A stretch of 64,000 nucleotides of DNA, taken from NCBI GenBank assembly GCA_035582835.1, contig JAYKAV010002031.1:857276-921275 (forward strand), given 5' to 3'. Positions 1 through 11,700 of this stretch are shown here, piece after piece. A program made the translations under genes and the position numbers. The notes beneath the pieces were generated by a model. That model worked only from the letters and a program-made list of their open reading frames with translations, was not told the origin of the DNA and did no database searches. How positions within the stretch are numbered: the stretch's first letter is position 1; the number at the start of each line of letters is the position of its first letter. The DNA comes from Phoebastria nigripes. Its lineage: Eukaryota; Chordata; Aves; Procellariiformes; Diomedeidae.

Positions 1-610
1 AGACTTCTGTTCCCTTCCCTGAATATGTTGTCCCGCTTTCTTCCCAGCCACCTGGCTTTTAGTTCCAGCCCACCTATATTTCCTGAGTTTGAAAGTGCAT
101 CAGTCTGACCTGTTGTGTCCTGACCTGCAGCCCATCAACAGCCTCCCAACAGGCTCTACTGGTCTAGTCTCACTGCTTTCTTCTGCCATGGAAAGTGAAT
201 CTATACTTAGACATTTCACATGGTTGGACTTAAGCCATAGAAACATCACGTTCATGTATTGTGTTGCCACAGTTCTTACAGCCAGGTGAGGATAAGCAGT
301 GACTGCAGGCAGGACTAGGTCTGCTTTTGTTGAGCAGGAGGATAATGTCAACATGGAGCATTTGGGGAGTGGGAAGCAAAGTGAGAGAAAGATTGATCAA
401 TCCTCAGGGCTCTGGAGGGCCTCTCCTAGAGTATGAGGACTTCTTTATCCATGAATACGTTGTGGTCTGTGATGAGAAGAATTCAGCTGTGTGGGCTAGT
501 AGTAATCGACCTACATACATGCCTTTCTTTATGGTGTATTGGTGTATACTGTTACTAACGTAAGGGATTACAGTTGCTGTTTTTTCAATGCTCTTCCATC
601 TGCTTCACAG
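1..610 (+). other. ZZZ3: ZZZ3 intron (3' part)
   Basis: This stretch precedes the ZZ-finger exon and ends in an acceptor, CACAG at 606-610, preceded by a T-rich tract. The exon before the ZZ finger should encode the lysine-rich segment after the Myb-like domain. I looked for it here and did not find it, so it probably lies left of the window. Two short open frames occur (89-289 and 327-563), but they have no recognisable similarity and no splice context, and I treat them as chance. Confidence 0.6.
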
Positions 611-711
611 TGTGATAACTGCGGAATTGAACCTATCCAGGGTGTTCGGTGGCACTGCCAAGACTGCCCTCAAGAAATGTCCTTGGATTTCTGTGATTCT
701 TGTTCTGACTG
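611..711 (+). CDS. ZZZ3: ZZZ3 penultimate coding exon, ZZ-type zinc finger
   Basis: This 101-bp exon is flanked by acceptor CACAG and donor GTGAGC. It reads in phase 0 and encodes 33 codons plus two bases of a split Cys codon. The translation starts [19 protein letters not shown] and continues with FCDSCSDC. It shows the regular C-x2-C pairs (CDNC, CQDC, CDSC) of a ZZ zinc finger, which binds two zinc ions. In ZZZ3 this domain reads the N-terminal tail of histone H3 and guides the ATAC (ADA2A-containing) acetyltransferase complex to promoters. The gene acts in the nucleus. The near-identity to the ZZZ3 finger I know from mammals, and AK5 as the convergent neighbour, make the call firm. The N-terminal bulk of the protein, including the Myb-like domain, is outside the window. 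Confidence 0.95.
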
Positions 712-1059
712 GTGAGCAGCATATGCTTCTACTTGTTATTTATAATTAGCTTGAGTATCTCTGTGTGGCTTCATTGCTGTGTATGTTGGAAATCCTTGCT
801 CCTGTGTTGGGTGAAGTGGAAGATACTTTAGGATATATTTGTGGGAGATCTATTTTGTAAGCATGTTCTGGATGTATTTTTTTTTTCTCATACAGTGGAC
901 AGATAGGTTTGGTACTGTTAAATAGTGGGGGAAATTATACTTTATGAATTAATTGTGTCAAATTTGGTATGAATGTGTTAATACGATCACTGTTTCTGAA
1001 AGTTAAAGATAAGGAAAATACTTGACTTTTAAACTGTTATCTTTTTCTTTCCCTTGCAG
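712..1059 (+). other. ZZZ3: ZZZ3 last intron
   Basis: This 348-bp intron begins GTGAGC and ends in a pyrimidine-rich acceptor, CCCTTGCAG. It splits a Cys codon (TG|T). Apart from a short T run near 878-886, nothing else is visible in it. Confidence 0.9.
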
Positions 1060-1204
1060 TCTGCATGAAACAGAGATTCATAAGGAAGATCATCAGTTAG
1101 AACCTATTTACAGAGCAGAGACATTTTTAGACAGAGACTACTGCATGTCCCAGGGCACCAGTTACAATTATCTTGACCCAAACTACTTTCCAGCAAATAG
1201 ATGA
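1060..1204 (+). CDS. ZZZ3: ZZZ3 terminal coding exon
   Basis: The exon completes the split Cys codon and then encodes 47 residues beginning [18 protein letters not shown] and ending [12 protein letters not shown], followed by TGA at 1202-1204. The His residues of HETEIH and the following KEDH supply the last zinc ligands of the ZZ finger, so the domain straddles the intron. The tail [14 protein letters not shown] matches the strongly conserved ZZZ3 C-terminus known from mammals. Frame, splice junction and stop are all intact with no sign of decay. An apparent ATG start at 1022 in the same frame lies in the preceding intron and is not a real start. Confidence 0.96.
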
Positions 1205-1801
1205 CATGGGAAGCAGATCTACCATCTTGGGCTTACTATCCTCTTTGAAAAATAACAATGGCACCATTGTTAATTCTGTGCACATTTTGGAAAGACTCTG
1301 CTTTCCCTGAAATGTTGCTCACAGCATGACAGCTTCCTGGGTGTACTTGTCAAACTACAGCTTTGAGCTGTCATGGTTCTAGATCACTGAACAGCAGCTG
1401 AACATTCCTAGTGTGCAGAAGGTTTCACTGGGAGACTTCTCTTTCACCACATTAGTCATTTTTAGGTGGTGAATCTAAACACAAAAGAAAAACATACAAA
1501 AGGGTGAGCCAGAAATGAGAGCACACATTAAAGATAGAGTAAATTCCAAAGGCTTTGAAGAACTTGGTTATAATGAGATCCAGAGGAGATGAAGTATTTA
1601 TATAAAAACAGTTTAGTAGCTTGCAGTTTTGTTGTGAAATAGTTTTCAGCACAGTAACTGACTTATTTAGGCAAGGTTTTAACCAATGACAGTGTTTGCT
1701 TCTAGGATGTACTCTAAAAAATACTCACTGTCTCAGCGATGGTTGGTTACAGGCCTTTATTAAATCGGAGCTGCTTAATCACATTGACTTTCAATTTTTT
1801 T

Positions 1802-1803
<2 letters not shown>

Positions 1804-1844
<41 letters not shown>
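1804..1844 (+). repeat. 41-base T homopolymer in ZZZ3 3' UTR
   Basis: An uninterrupted run of 41 T follows a shorter T run with a single A interruption. It would be transcribed as a long U tract in the ZZZ3 mRNA. The length is probably polymorphic or imprecise in the assembly. Confidence 0.9.
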
Positions 1845-1849
<5 letters not shown>

Positions 1850-2390
1850 CACGATGAACTCTATTTACCAACAGTGAAGCACTACAGGGGGCAACTGTGG
1901 CATTGCTTCCTTAACCAGCTCATGGTGTGTGAATGTTATAAAATTGTCACTCAGATATATTTTTTAAATGTAATGTTATATAAGATGATCATGTGATGTG
2001 TACAAAATATGGTGAAAAGTGCCAGTGGTAGTAACTGTGTAAAGTCTCTAATACTCAACATTAACTCCTTTAAAATAAAATACACAGCCTTCTGCCTCTG
2101 TATTTGGAGTTGTTAGTGCAACTCATCAAAGAAAACTGCCTAATATAAATCATATATATGGTAATAATTTTTCCTCTTTTGTAGTCTGCACAAGATCCAT
2201 GAAAGATTGTATTTTTATTACTATTTAAACAGTGATTAAATTTAGCCTGAGCAGTGAGCAAGGGTTCACATGCATTCTTTTATACTGCTGGATTTTGTTG
2301 TGCATCATTTAAAACATTTTGTATGTTTCTTCTTATCTGTGTATACAGTATGTTCTTAAATAATGTTCAATTGTCAGGAGAACTGTGAGA

Positions 2391-2396
2391 AATAAA
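2391..2396 (+). promoter_or_regulatory. Candidate ZZZ3 poly(A) signal
   Basis: A canonical AATAAA lies 1.19 kb after the ZZZ3 stop, followed 35-65 bases on by a T/TG-rich element. I choose it over the copy at 2074-2079 because of this downstream context. The choice is an inference. Confidence 0.5.
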
Positions 2397-2400
2397 CTAT

Positions 2401-5400
2401 GTGGATACAGTCTGTTTATATATAGAATGCTTGCTGTGACTTCCTTTCTGTGTAGTTCTGACTTTTTAATCAAGATGGAAAACTATTAAAAGGACATTTC
2501 AGTACATCATACAAATATTCACTATGCAGACCTGCAAGATGCCCAGCGCCTTCCTCTGCTGTTAATTTCAATGGGAACTGATGGTGCTCTGCGGCTACTA
2601 AAATATGCTTTGCCTTTTGCAGGATTAGCATTTTAGTTTTCTCATATCTTACTCACAAACTGTTCTTTTTCAGATTGCAGTAAATTCAGATTTTAGTAGC
2701 CTTGGTACGCTGTATACCATTGTCTGAGAAGCTTTGTAATTATTGTGATATATTTTAGTTAATATATTTTCTATTGAAATGTATAGCTTGTGATTCAGAA
2801 ACACTTGATTATTTTATAACTGTAACAGACTTCCAGTTGCTTTGAAACTTGAATGCTCAGAGTAATTAGCTAGAAAAGAAACTAATTTGACTTAAAAAGA
2901 TGGCAGTAAGAAGGATAATTGGCTGACTGCACCTAATAACTTTAATTATAAACTGATCAGTATTAAGTTTTGCAATAAATTTAGGTGTAGTTATTTTTTG
3001 CTTCAGAAAAAAATAATTTTAAGCATTTAATCTATTTAGAAGGTAACACAGTACAGTTACTAAAACACTGAGCAAGCATCATACGTAAACGTATCTCACA
3101 TATCTAGTATACTTAAGATAAATTTAATAAACCTTAAAAAAAATAGAACACAAAAATTCACAATGTATTTTAGTTTTTAATTGGAAAAGATACTGCTCTG
3201 AGAGGCTTTCTAATACAATAAAAAATGTGCTTTGCACATCATTCATGCTGTTTATAGGAAGCTAGAGTTGGTGAAGGTGTATTATCAGGGAGAGAATCTG
3301 TGGTAATCTTTGTTTTTTGCTGGTATCCTGAAAAAATTACGGGAAGGAAATAATGAAAGTACATTAGTGAAAATATGATTAAGTGCAAATATTCAGTCAT
3401 CAGTTTAGGATACCTTGGGAAGAACAAAAAGCCATGGTATAATTTGAATGAGATTGGAAGCAGAAGGAGAATTTCCAGTCTGAATCACCCAAGAAAGAAG
3501 TGTCTTGGATAAGTCCTCTTTTTATTGAATATGTATAAATATTTATATTTCCATATGCATGCATATACAGCTATTTCTCTTGCATACATTATGAACATAT
3601 GCAAATAGGTATCTAATGCACATACACCCAATCAAGCATGGGAATTTTTTTGGTTTTGTTCCACAGAAAAGACCAAAAGAAGCAGAAAGAAAAATTAAAC
3701 GAAACTGTATGTTAAATAATTTTTGTAATTTGATTTAAAAAAAAAAAAATCAGCAGCTGATTGTTGCCTTTGTTCCCATCCCGCACAAGTATGATACTCC
3801 ACACTTTTTAACTTATATTGTAATTAGAAGTAATAAAAAATACTCCAGAAAACCTACCCAGATGAATTTGCAACTTCATGGTAACTCCAGAATATTTTAC
3901 TTTTTTTTGGAAAAATACTACACCAGACAGCTGCTAGTGCTTCAAGGCTGGGTTTAGAAAAACCTGCCTTCTCAAGCTGATGCATTATGAAAGTCTCTCG
4001 CTTAAAGCTGTTGTACTGTAGATGTTACTGGTCACTTAATGGCACTGGTCTGGAGCTGGAGAAGCACTTCCTAGAGCATCAGAGGTAAAATGTAGGCTAT
4101 AAAAGGACCCAGGAAAGAAGGAACATCCAGGATATGAAGGATAAGAACATACCTAAAACAGTCCCGTAAAAAATAATTGAATTAGCATTTACAGGGCAAA
4201 TGCCAAGGAAGAAAAAGAAAAGAGAAGAATCTGCCCTGAATGGAGAAAGGACATATTCTATAAGCATGCTGATTTGAGCTATATTTTCAAGTCATGTACT
4301 GTGCTTTAAAAAGGATTAAACCCACATATACTGTAACAGAAATCATTACTCCTCATTTTTGTACATGTTTTATTTGTATTATGTCTTCACTACAAGAAAG
4401 GTAACTTTAAAAATACAAATCTGCTGCATAAAGTACAACTTTGACAGTAAGAGCAATCATGCAACCCACTTCAGCTGTGAATTCATCCAGTAGTTCCAGT
4501 AGGAGGATGCAATTACTTTACAGGAATGTCAAACAAGCTTTTATTTGGCTATCAGAATACCAAAGAAACTCCACAATATTTTGGTTAACCTCATGGAAAT
4601 ATGGTATGATTTTTACAGACTTTTTTGCAGATATTACAGATAAATGGCTTACTAAAGATGCAAGCAATATGAATCAAATAATCCCTGACATTTTCCTGCC
4701 CCCCCACCGCCGAAGTTTTGGCAATGCCAGTACAAGACAACAGATGATGATCTGAATTTCGCATTTGAAATGCTTCCGAAGTGTGCTTTAAAGGCATCTT
4801 CATACGTTCTGGCTCATAGTCAACTTTATATGTTTATATGTAGACTTTAATTAATATAGTAAAACTGCTGTTAATATGGATAATTACTGGATTGCACATT
4901 TAACTATACAATACAATCATTATTTTCACCTCAGCTCACAAAACTGGGAAGNTGTCATTTATAATACCCTACAACTCCCAGCAGCAGGCAAGGCTGTCTC
5001 AAAAATGGTATCTGCTCCACAACAATGGATTGACAGACTTTCACAATATTCAACCGTTTCTTCACCTTCAATTAATTTTTCTGCTTCTTGTTGTAATAGT
5101 GTTCTGGGGACGTGTAAAAAGTTTATTTTAACTTCTAGCTTGACTAATTCCAGCTGTCTTACAGCTGCATGTAACAGAACAGATTTTAGTCACTGAAACC
5201 CAAGAACAAGCTAAGTGATACCACAAAAATTAATACTGTTAATTAAAAGACAATAATAACCAATGGGAAACTTGTATGCAGTAATCTTAAAGTTAATATG
5301 CTAAATGCTGAATGATGTGGTTGAAGAGCTCACTGCTGGCCAGGCACTGTCTGACTTCCAGTCAAATGTATGAGAACGTGAAATACAAACCAGAGCTGCT

Positions 5401-5648
5401 GTTCACCATGCTGCTTTTAACCCGTGAAGAGCAAACAACCAATAAAACAATATATAGTTCTTAGTGTAGAGTTAGCATACAGACCACTTTCTATTGAGTG
5501 TATTGTCAGAACAGAGAAAAAAGATTTCATCTAAGATAACATACCACATGCACAAATTCCAGACACCTCTCAAGAAAGCAGTATTGCTTTGAACAGCATT
5601 TTAATCATGACNGTGAAGTGCACGTGAGGTGAGGCTGCGTACACACCC
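2401..5648. other. Convergent 3' region between ZZZ3 and AK5, includes AK5 3' UTR
   Basis: This is AT-rich sequence with no coding exon. Reading leftward (minus strand) from the AK5 stop, poly(A)-signal hexamers (TTTATT on plus) occur at 5122-5127, 4540-4545, 4368-4373 and 3521-3526. The AK5 3' UTR therefore probably ends at one of these, but I cannot decide which. Two isolated N calls (4952, 5612) fall here. A 104-codon open frame at 4441-4755 lies in the presumed UTR, looks like nothing known and is not called. Confidence 0.5.
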
Positions 5649-5759
5649 TTACTGCGTTTCTGTTGAAAAAGAAAATGCTGCCTCTTCCTTTTTCAGAAAA
5701 GAGTCAATTGTCTTGCAGACTTCCAGAAAAACATCCTCCTGTGTTCCTTCTGCATCAAC
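5649..5759 (-). CDS. AK5: AK5 terminal coding exon
   Basis: The exon is read on minus from acceptor CTTCACAG and starts in phase 0. It encodes 36 residues and TAA (5651-5649). It opens [20 protein letters not shown], matching the (I/V)NAEGTPEDVF...IDS end of adenylate kinases: this is the last strand and helix of the core. After IDS the frame continues with [16 protein letters not shown] before the stop, whereas the human AK5 that I recall stops just after IDSIF. The sequence is clean, so the extension is a real reading frame, though whether it is common to birds cannot be told from here. Confidence 0.93.
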   Translation of the reverse strand, partial: VDAEGTQEDVFLEVCKTIDSFLKKEEAAFSFSTETQ

Positions 5760-8700
5760 CTGTGAAGCGGGCAAAAAACATTTTAGTTTTGATTAAGTTA
5801 CAAAGAATTATCTCAGAATCTAAACATTGGCACAAAAAACTGGTCCAATATAAAATGAAAGTTGTTCTCTGATGTTATAAGCACGCTAATGCAGAGAAGC
5901 AGCTTCCATAAACCAAATTATTCACTGTGTTTCCACAGATTTATGTGAGAAGATTCTATAGGCTTCATCGTCTGGAGCAAAGTACATTAATCAAGTGAGG
6001 GACCTTAAGCTCTTTCTCCTAAGTACTCATGTTTTAAAGTAAAATTGCACCTTTGATATACAGAACAGTTTCTAAAGATTTTTAGAAACTATTCTAACAT
6101 TTAATACCCTCCAAAAGAAACCTAATAGAGTAACTTCGATATCATACCATTAATGAGATAAATAGCACTGACTTGTTAATTTGTTTCTTGTCGTCTAAAG
6201 CGTCAAGAGTAGGTAATGCTGTGACTGACCGAAAAGCTTTCAAATGGCAGTAACTTAGCGAGGTTCTGTGTTTCTGTGCATTTGTATTTGCAAGCTTGGT
6301 GAATTGGTTCTGGTTTTATGACGACCTTTGGGCAATGCACGTTTTACAGTGGCACTGGATTTGTTGCACGAGAACTCACTTTCATTGAAGAAATTTTTTT
6401 CTTCAACACCCCAAAGATTCTGTTTTGGCCAGAGGTTGTCCAGGCTGTTCAAGTTTATTTTTCATGACTGGACTTCAACAAAAACAAGACCAATATATTC
6501 TCCTGTGCTGAGGAAAAGCGTGCTGCATTTTAGCAAAGAGGAATGATGTTTGTAGTCAGTAATACTTCTCTGTGTTCCCTAGAAAACCGAGTAGCACCGA
6601 GCTTTGCTGAGCCATGAGTTTCATGTCCATCCCATGCAGTGAGTGTCATGCAGGTCACTACTTGAGGAAGGAGAGCTGTCTTTTGCCTTCACAGTAGTGA
6701 CAGAAGAAGCTTTCATGCTGGCTGTGTACACCGCGCAGGTTGCATCTGATGATTATTCAGTTCCTCTCAAATGCCTGGTGAGAGCCTTGATTCTCTGCTC
6801 CAAAGCAAGCTTCCACTCTGCTTCTCCATGCTTAGTCTTTCATGCATGCATGCCATGGAGTTTGCACACATTTAACTGGACCCCGGACAACTTTGCTAAA
6901 GCCTGTTTTTCTGAACTATGTGCTGCAGTTTCATCTCCAAGTTGCTGACTGGGATGCCAGACAATTTTAATGTTTGAAGGGGACATTCCTGACCATCATA
7001 CTTTCTGCCACCTCTTTGTTCTGCAGGAGAATAAAAGGAATTTCAAACTCCAAAAAATGTATTTTTGAAATAGGCTATGAAATTCTTCTCAGATACGCTG
7101 TTGGCTTGCAGCCAGCTCCTGTACAGTCTGACTGCACTCAATGTACATTTAAGTCCCTTCGTGCTAAGTCTTGTGTGGGAGTCAGCAGCTGCTCCTTGCA
7201 GAGATCCAGCAAAGGATTGCATTCACGCTCCATACCTTGGTTTCACTCTTTGTGGCATCCACAGATGCTGCAAAGTTTGGTCCCTTGTGGCATCCTGTCG
7301 GAAGTGCTGGCACACCCAGCCAGTCTACCTCCACACACAGCAGTTCCAGCACTGGAAATGACCAGCCAGGCCAACCTTTAAGGAGCCATGCCTGACTGGG
7401 TTCAGTCCCCTTGGACTCACCGCAAGGGTATCTTACAGTCTGAGCTGAACTACCCTCTCCCCTCCTGGCAAGCTTTCAGAAGCATGGTTCTCTTTGCTTC
7501 CCTTGCTCTCTGTCACGTTGGTGTTTGCTGACATTGCTGCTTTATGTAATGCTGAAGTACGCACATGCTGGAATAGTTTGTGAAGCAGCAGTTGGTGCCT
7601 TAGAAACGTCAGTTCTCAAACAAGGGCTGCATGTCTTCCAGAAGCTTTCTATGCCACGAAGGGTTTAGAAGGGGGTTGCTTACTAGTACCAAAGAGAAAA
7701 GGGGAACGGTGAACTGTTCTGGACCAAATGCCTACCTTCTCCAGTTAGAATAAAACTAGCAACTCCCATCTCAGCTGCTATAAAGCAGCTTGTTTTGTCT
7801 GTCTCAACTGCCAAGACAGCTATTTTCATGTGGCTATCCCACAGGAAATATACTTCACACAGGGTGAAGGCCACAGCCATTTCAAAGCTCTTTTGTCTTA
7901 ATATGTATTTTTACTATCTCTTTATTGCATAAATATATCTGCACTGGATAACCAATCTAACCTAATCAGCACAGCTGATTGCCATTGGCTTTTTGGCGAC
8001 CTCTTCTAGAACTGAGACTGATACTCAGGTCTAGATCTAGGCAGTTGTGATGAAGAATTAGGTTTGTGAGGGTGGAAATTGCCGCCATTTATGACTGGCT
8101 GGAACGCTGCCTTCCTAACGGTCACAGTAAAATATGAATGAGCGTGACTAATGACAGCCCCAGTGCTTCCCATTCTGGCCTCCTAAATAACAAAGGTCCA
8201 ATTCATAAAACTAACTTAAAGTCGTGGCACAAAACTAACTTAATGTGACAATAATTCACAGCTAATACCACAGTAATTCAATGACACTCTGCAGCTTCAG
8301 GAGAGAAAACTGTGCATTTCTCTTTCTCAGATTATAACAAACCTCATAAATTAGGACTGTTTTCAAGGTTATTCAAGGCTACTGTCTTCTCATAAAAGCA
8401 AGACCCAGATACAGTTTTCCATAGTGCTTCCAGTTTTGAAATGCCACTATGGCTTTAGGTAACTTCAAATACAGAGAAATTTAATGAGCTCATATGAAGA
8501 ATGACTGGAGTAATCATCTTCAAAGTACGATGTCGCTCCTTTTGGCATTTAAATCAGCCAATTAAATTTTCTGTCATCAAATCTCCATTTGTTGTAGGTT
8601 TTGGGATTTAGAGCCGTAAACATATACTGCCACTGAGAAAAACCCAACTGTCTGTAAAGAGGATGGCTGAGGACCACTGTTTTCAGAAAGACAGACTGAG

Positions 8701-11700
8701 ACTCTGGAATAAACTCACTAGTTAGAAGCTTCGTATTGAAGGTCAGTCAAGTTCAGCTCTATGTCACTAAGATTTATATCTCTGTCATTAAAAAGAGTGT
8801 TAAAAACGTCTCTGAGACAGTGCCGTACCTGGTTCTCAGAGCAATGGATCAAGCTGTCTGGAAATCCAGTGGAAACATGCTGCCCCGATACCTATTTGCA
8901 TTTGCCATGAATTTACCATTGTGTTTTATCTATAAGCCCCTGCTAATGTTTCTGATGTATCTTTCTAGACTGGTGTTGCATCTAATGGGTCACAAGCCAC
9001 CAAGGGGGGTGACTTAGAAACACTTGCTCCTTTGTTCCCCACCTACTTACCTACCAGGGTTAATGATTCTCTGACAACATTTCAAAAGACAGAAATAAAT
9101 TACATACCTGCTATCACTATTACCATTGATTATCCCTTCTCTAAAGGGAAAAGCACACATTTGCCCCTCCCCAGAGAAACTTCTGACAGGGGATCAGCAT
9201 GAGAAGGCTCAGAAGTGGAATATCGTGAGAGGGTGAATGGTCACTTGTTCTTTCATAATGGTTATGGAAAATGTGATAAGAATCTAATAACTACTGCTTA
9301 CCCAGCATGTGACTTCAACTGATTTTAGAAAGAAACAGTAGAACAACACTGTGAAAAAAGAAGAAAAAAAAGAAAAAGAAAAAAAAAGAAAAAGAAGAAA
9401 TGCATTTTGGTTGACCTTTGTAGGTTAAGCTTCCATAGTGTGTAATCTGAAATAGTGAAGGTTTTTGGACATCCTTGAAAATCCTCTGCTCTGGACTGCC
9501 TACCTTATTTGTTTATTCATGCCCCTTTTCCTCAGATGACTTTGAATAGGGTACTTGTATTTAAGACACCTACTAGGTGTCTTACGTTAGCTAGGTAGGA
9601 TCAGTTTTGTCTTGCTTGACTAACAATGCATTGCTCTTCTCCATTACTTATTACCCTCCTACATACTGTCACTTGAAAAAAGCTTTAAAGGATGAGTCAG
9701 ATATTAAAAACAATCATTTTTTTTTCTCCCTTTCTTCTTAATTGACAGAGGGCCATACATTCAAAGGTATTTACATTTAGCCACATTAAAACACAAGTAG
9801 GTGCCTACTAAATTTTCAGACACACTTTTCCATTCAGCTGCCTTGGAAATCACTAAGAAAGGAATTTAAAAACAACAGTATCTACCTGCTTACTACAGCT
9901 ACCATAGTGCATTTCATTTCATTTCATTCATCTGAAACACCCGATTCCCACAGAATCAGGCAGCTTGCAACTGTTGTTTTTGTGAGTAGTGCTTTCAGTC
10001 CTTGCATTTCCAGCACGAGGTTTTTGTTAAAAAGCACCCGCTTGCTGTCCTTAGCGGCAGGTGGGTGTTCTGTAACTGACTATGAAAGAAATTATGGAAT
10101 ATTAAACTATATCCCCAAAACATGATTTTTTAAAAAATTAATTGGAAAATTTCTAATTTATTGCTACAACTACTTTACCTTCCAGAACGCAATTTAGAAA
10201 ATTAATGCCTTAGCAGAAAAGTGAGCAGAGAACACTCATTCTTTGCCCTTCATTCTTCAGTCAGTTTATCTTCCCTTGTAAATACATCCCCATGAGTTAC
10301 ATCACAGTTCTTCATCTCAGCTGGGTGGCTGGAAGGATCACCATTATTTATTCCTGTCAGGTTCACAGATGTTTTATCTGCACCCAAATTCTCCACCCTT
10401 TGTGCACGCCTCATGCTTCCGCTGCTGAGCAGAAACACTGACAGGTAATCTTGGTCAAACAGAAATTTCAAAGAGAGTCCTGATCTTTTGGCAGCTTCAT
10501 CAGGTCACTGTTCTTGTTCAGAGGTCAGCGGAATGGAAAAATGTTCCATTTCCAAATAGCATATTAGTTATTTATGAATGCATCTATGCACAATAACTCT
10601 ATGTTTAGAGAAGGTCATAAAATTCTCATTGATTAAAATGGGAATGCTGTTACAACCATATACCTTTGTCTCTTCTGTGCAGGTACAGCAAAGAGAGAAT
10701 TCCTAATGACTGCAGAGGAAGCTAGGTCAGACTTGAGTTTTTCTGACTCAACTGTGTTTATTAGGCTCCTTCCACCCGTGTCGTAATACCCGTTCCAATG
10801 CAGAGAATGAGAAAGCTAATTCGACAATGTAGTCCCAAGCACACCTTAATATGGCGCGACAGATTCAGTTCCTCCTCCACTGAGTGCTCATCCAACATCT
10901 AATTCCCACACCAGACTTTCTGCTGGCCTTATGCCCAGGACTGAATTTTACATTTGCATATTTAATCTGCCTGTTTCAGGACTGAAAACTTTTAGGCTGG
11001 ATAGAACAAGTTAAACACATAGCACTGTTGCCACGTGCTGTTCCCAATCTGTGAAAAACATTGCCCAGCCCTAAATACACTTAAAATGGAGAAATCTAAT
11101 AATACCAATATGCCAACCCTATTTTCTCGTTAAACAAGTCTATTTAACAATTCTGATTTTCTTTTCTGTGGCAAAGCAGGGATTGGGTGCTACAGTTAAG
11201 CCCTACAAGACATGATCACTTATACAATTAAACACTATTTCATCTACAATTATTAGTGATGCTTAGTCACACATTGCAGTAAGCTGGCTAGAAAAGGTTA
11301 ATGCTGAATCTTCATGGCAGTTAGGTGGGATTTAGACTCTAATATTCCTCTTAAAATCTCAGCATCCACTCCTCTGAATTCTTAAGAAAGTGCAGGGCTG
11401 GCATCTCAAGGGACATAAAGCTCACACGGGCCTTCCACTGAAGAGCTGCTTCTGTTGAAAAAACAAGCCTGGGCAGGAATAACTTTCCAGAAGATGACAA
11501 CTAAAGATTCTTTTAGACCCTTCTTCTCTTCCTTTCATAAATAGCTTCTCTTCAGATGCTTTGGCCACCGCTTATCCTGGGATCACAGACTGATCTGGAT
11601 CTGTAAACAGCACCTTCAGGTAAGACATCACTTCCCTGAAGCTATTGGATCCCACCAGCTTTGCCTGAGAAAAAGAGTGCACAAGCCTCTGGTCTGTATT

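Larger units (their letters stand above)
1205..2400 (+). other. ZZZ3: ZZZ3 3' UTR
   Basis: This is non-coding sequence after the ZZZ3 stop. It contains a 41-base T run (1804-1844), a first AATAAA at 2074-2079 and a second at 2391-2396. The second is followed by a TG/T-rich stretch (about 2430-2460) typical of a cleavage downstream element, so I place the main end near 2410-2430. Further AATAAA copies near 2973 and 3127 mean a longer form cannot be excluded. Confidence 0.6.

Noticed and set aside
4441..5196. Plus-strand frames of 104 and 106 codons
   Set aside because: They lie in the presumed AK5 3' UTR on the opposite strand, one with an N, and resemble nothing known.
6643..7395. Several overlapping plus-strand frames of 74-135 codons in the last AK5 intron
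   Set aside because: Three frames overlap each other, the residues are low in information and rich in Ser/Leu/Cys, and no splice sites or known domains fit.
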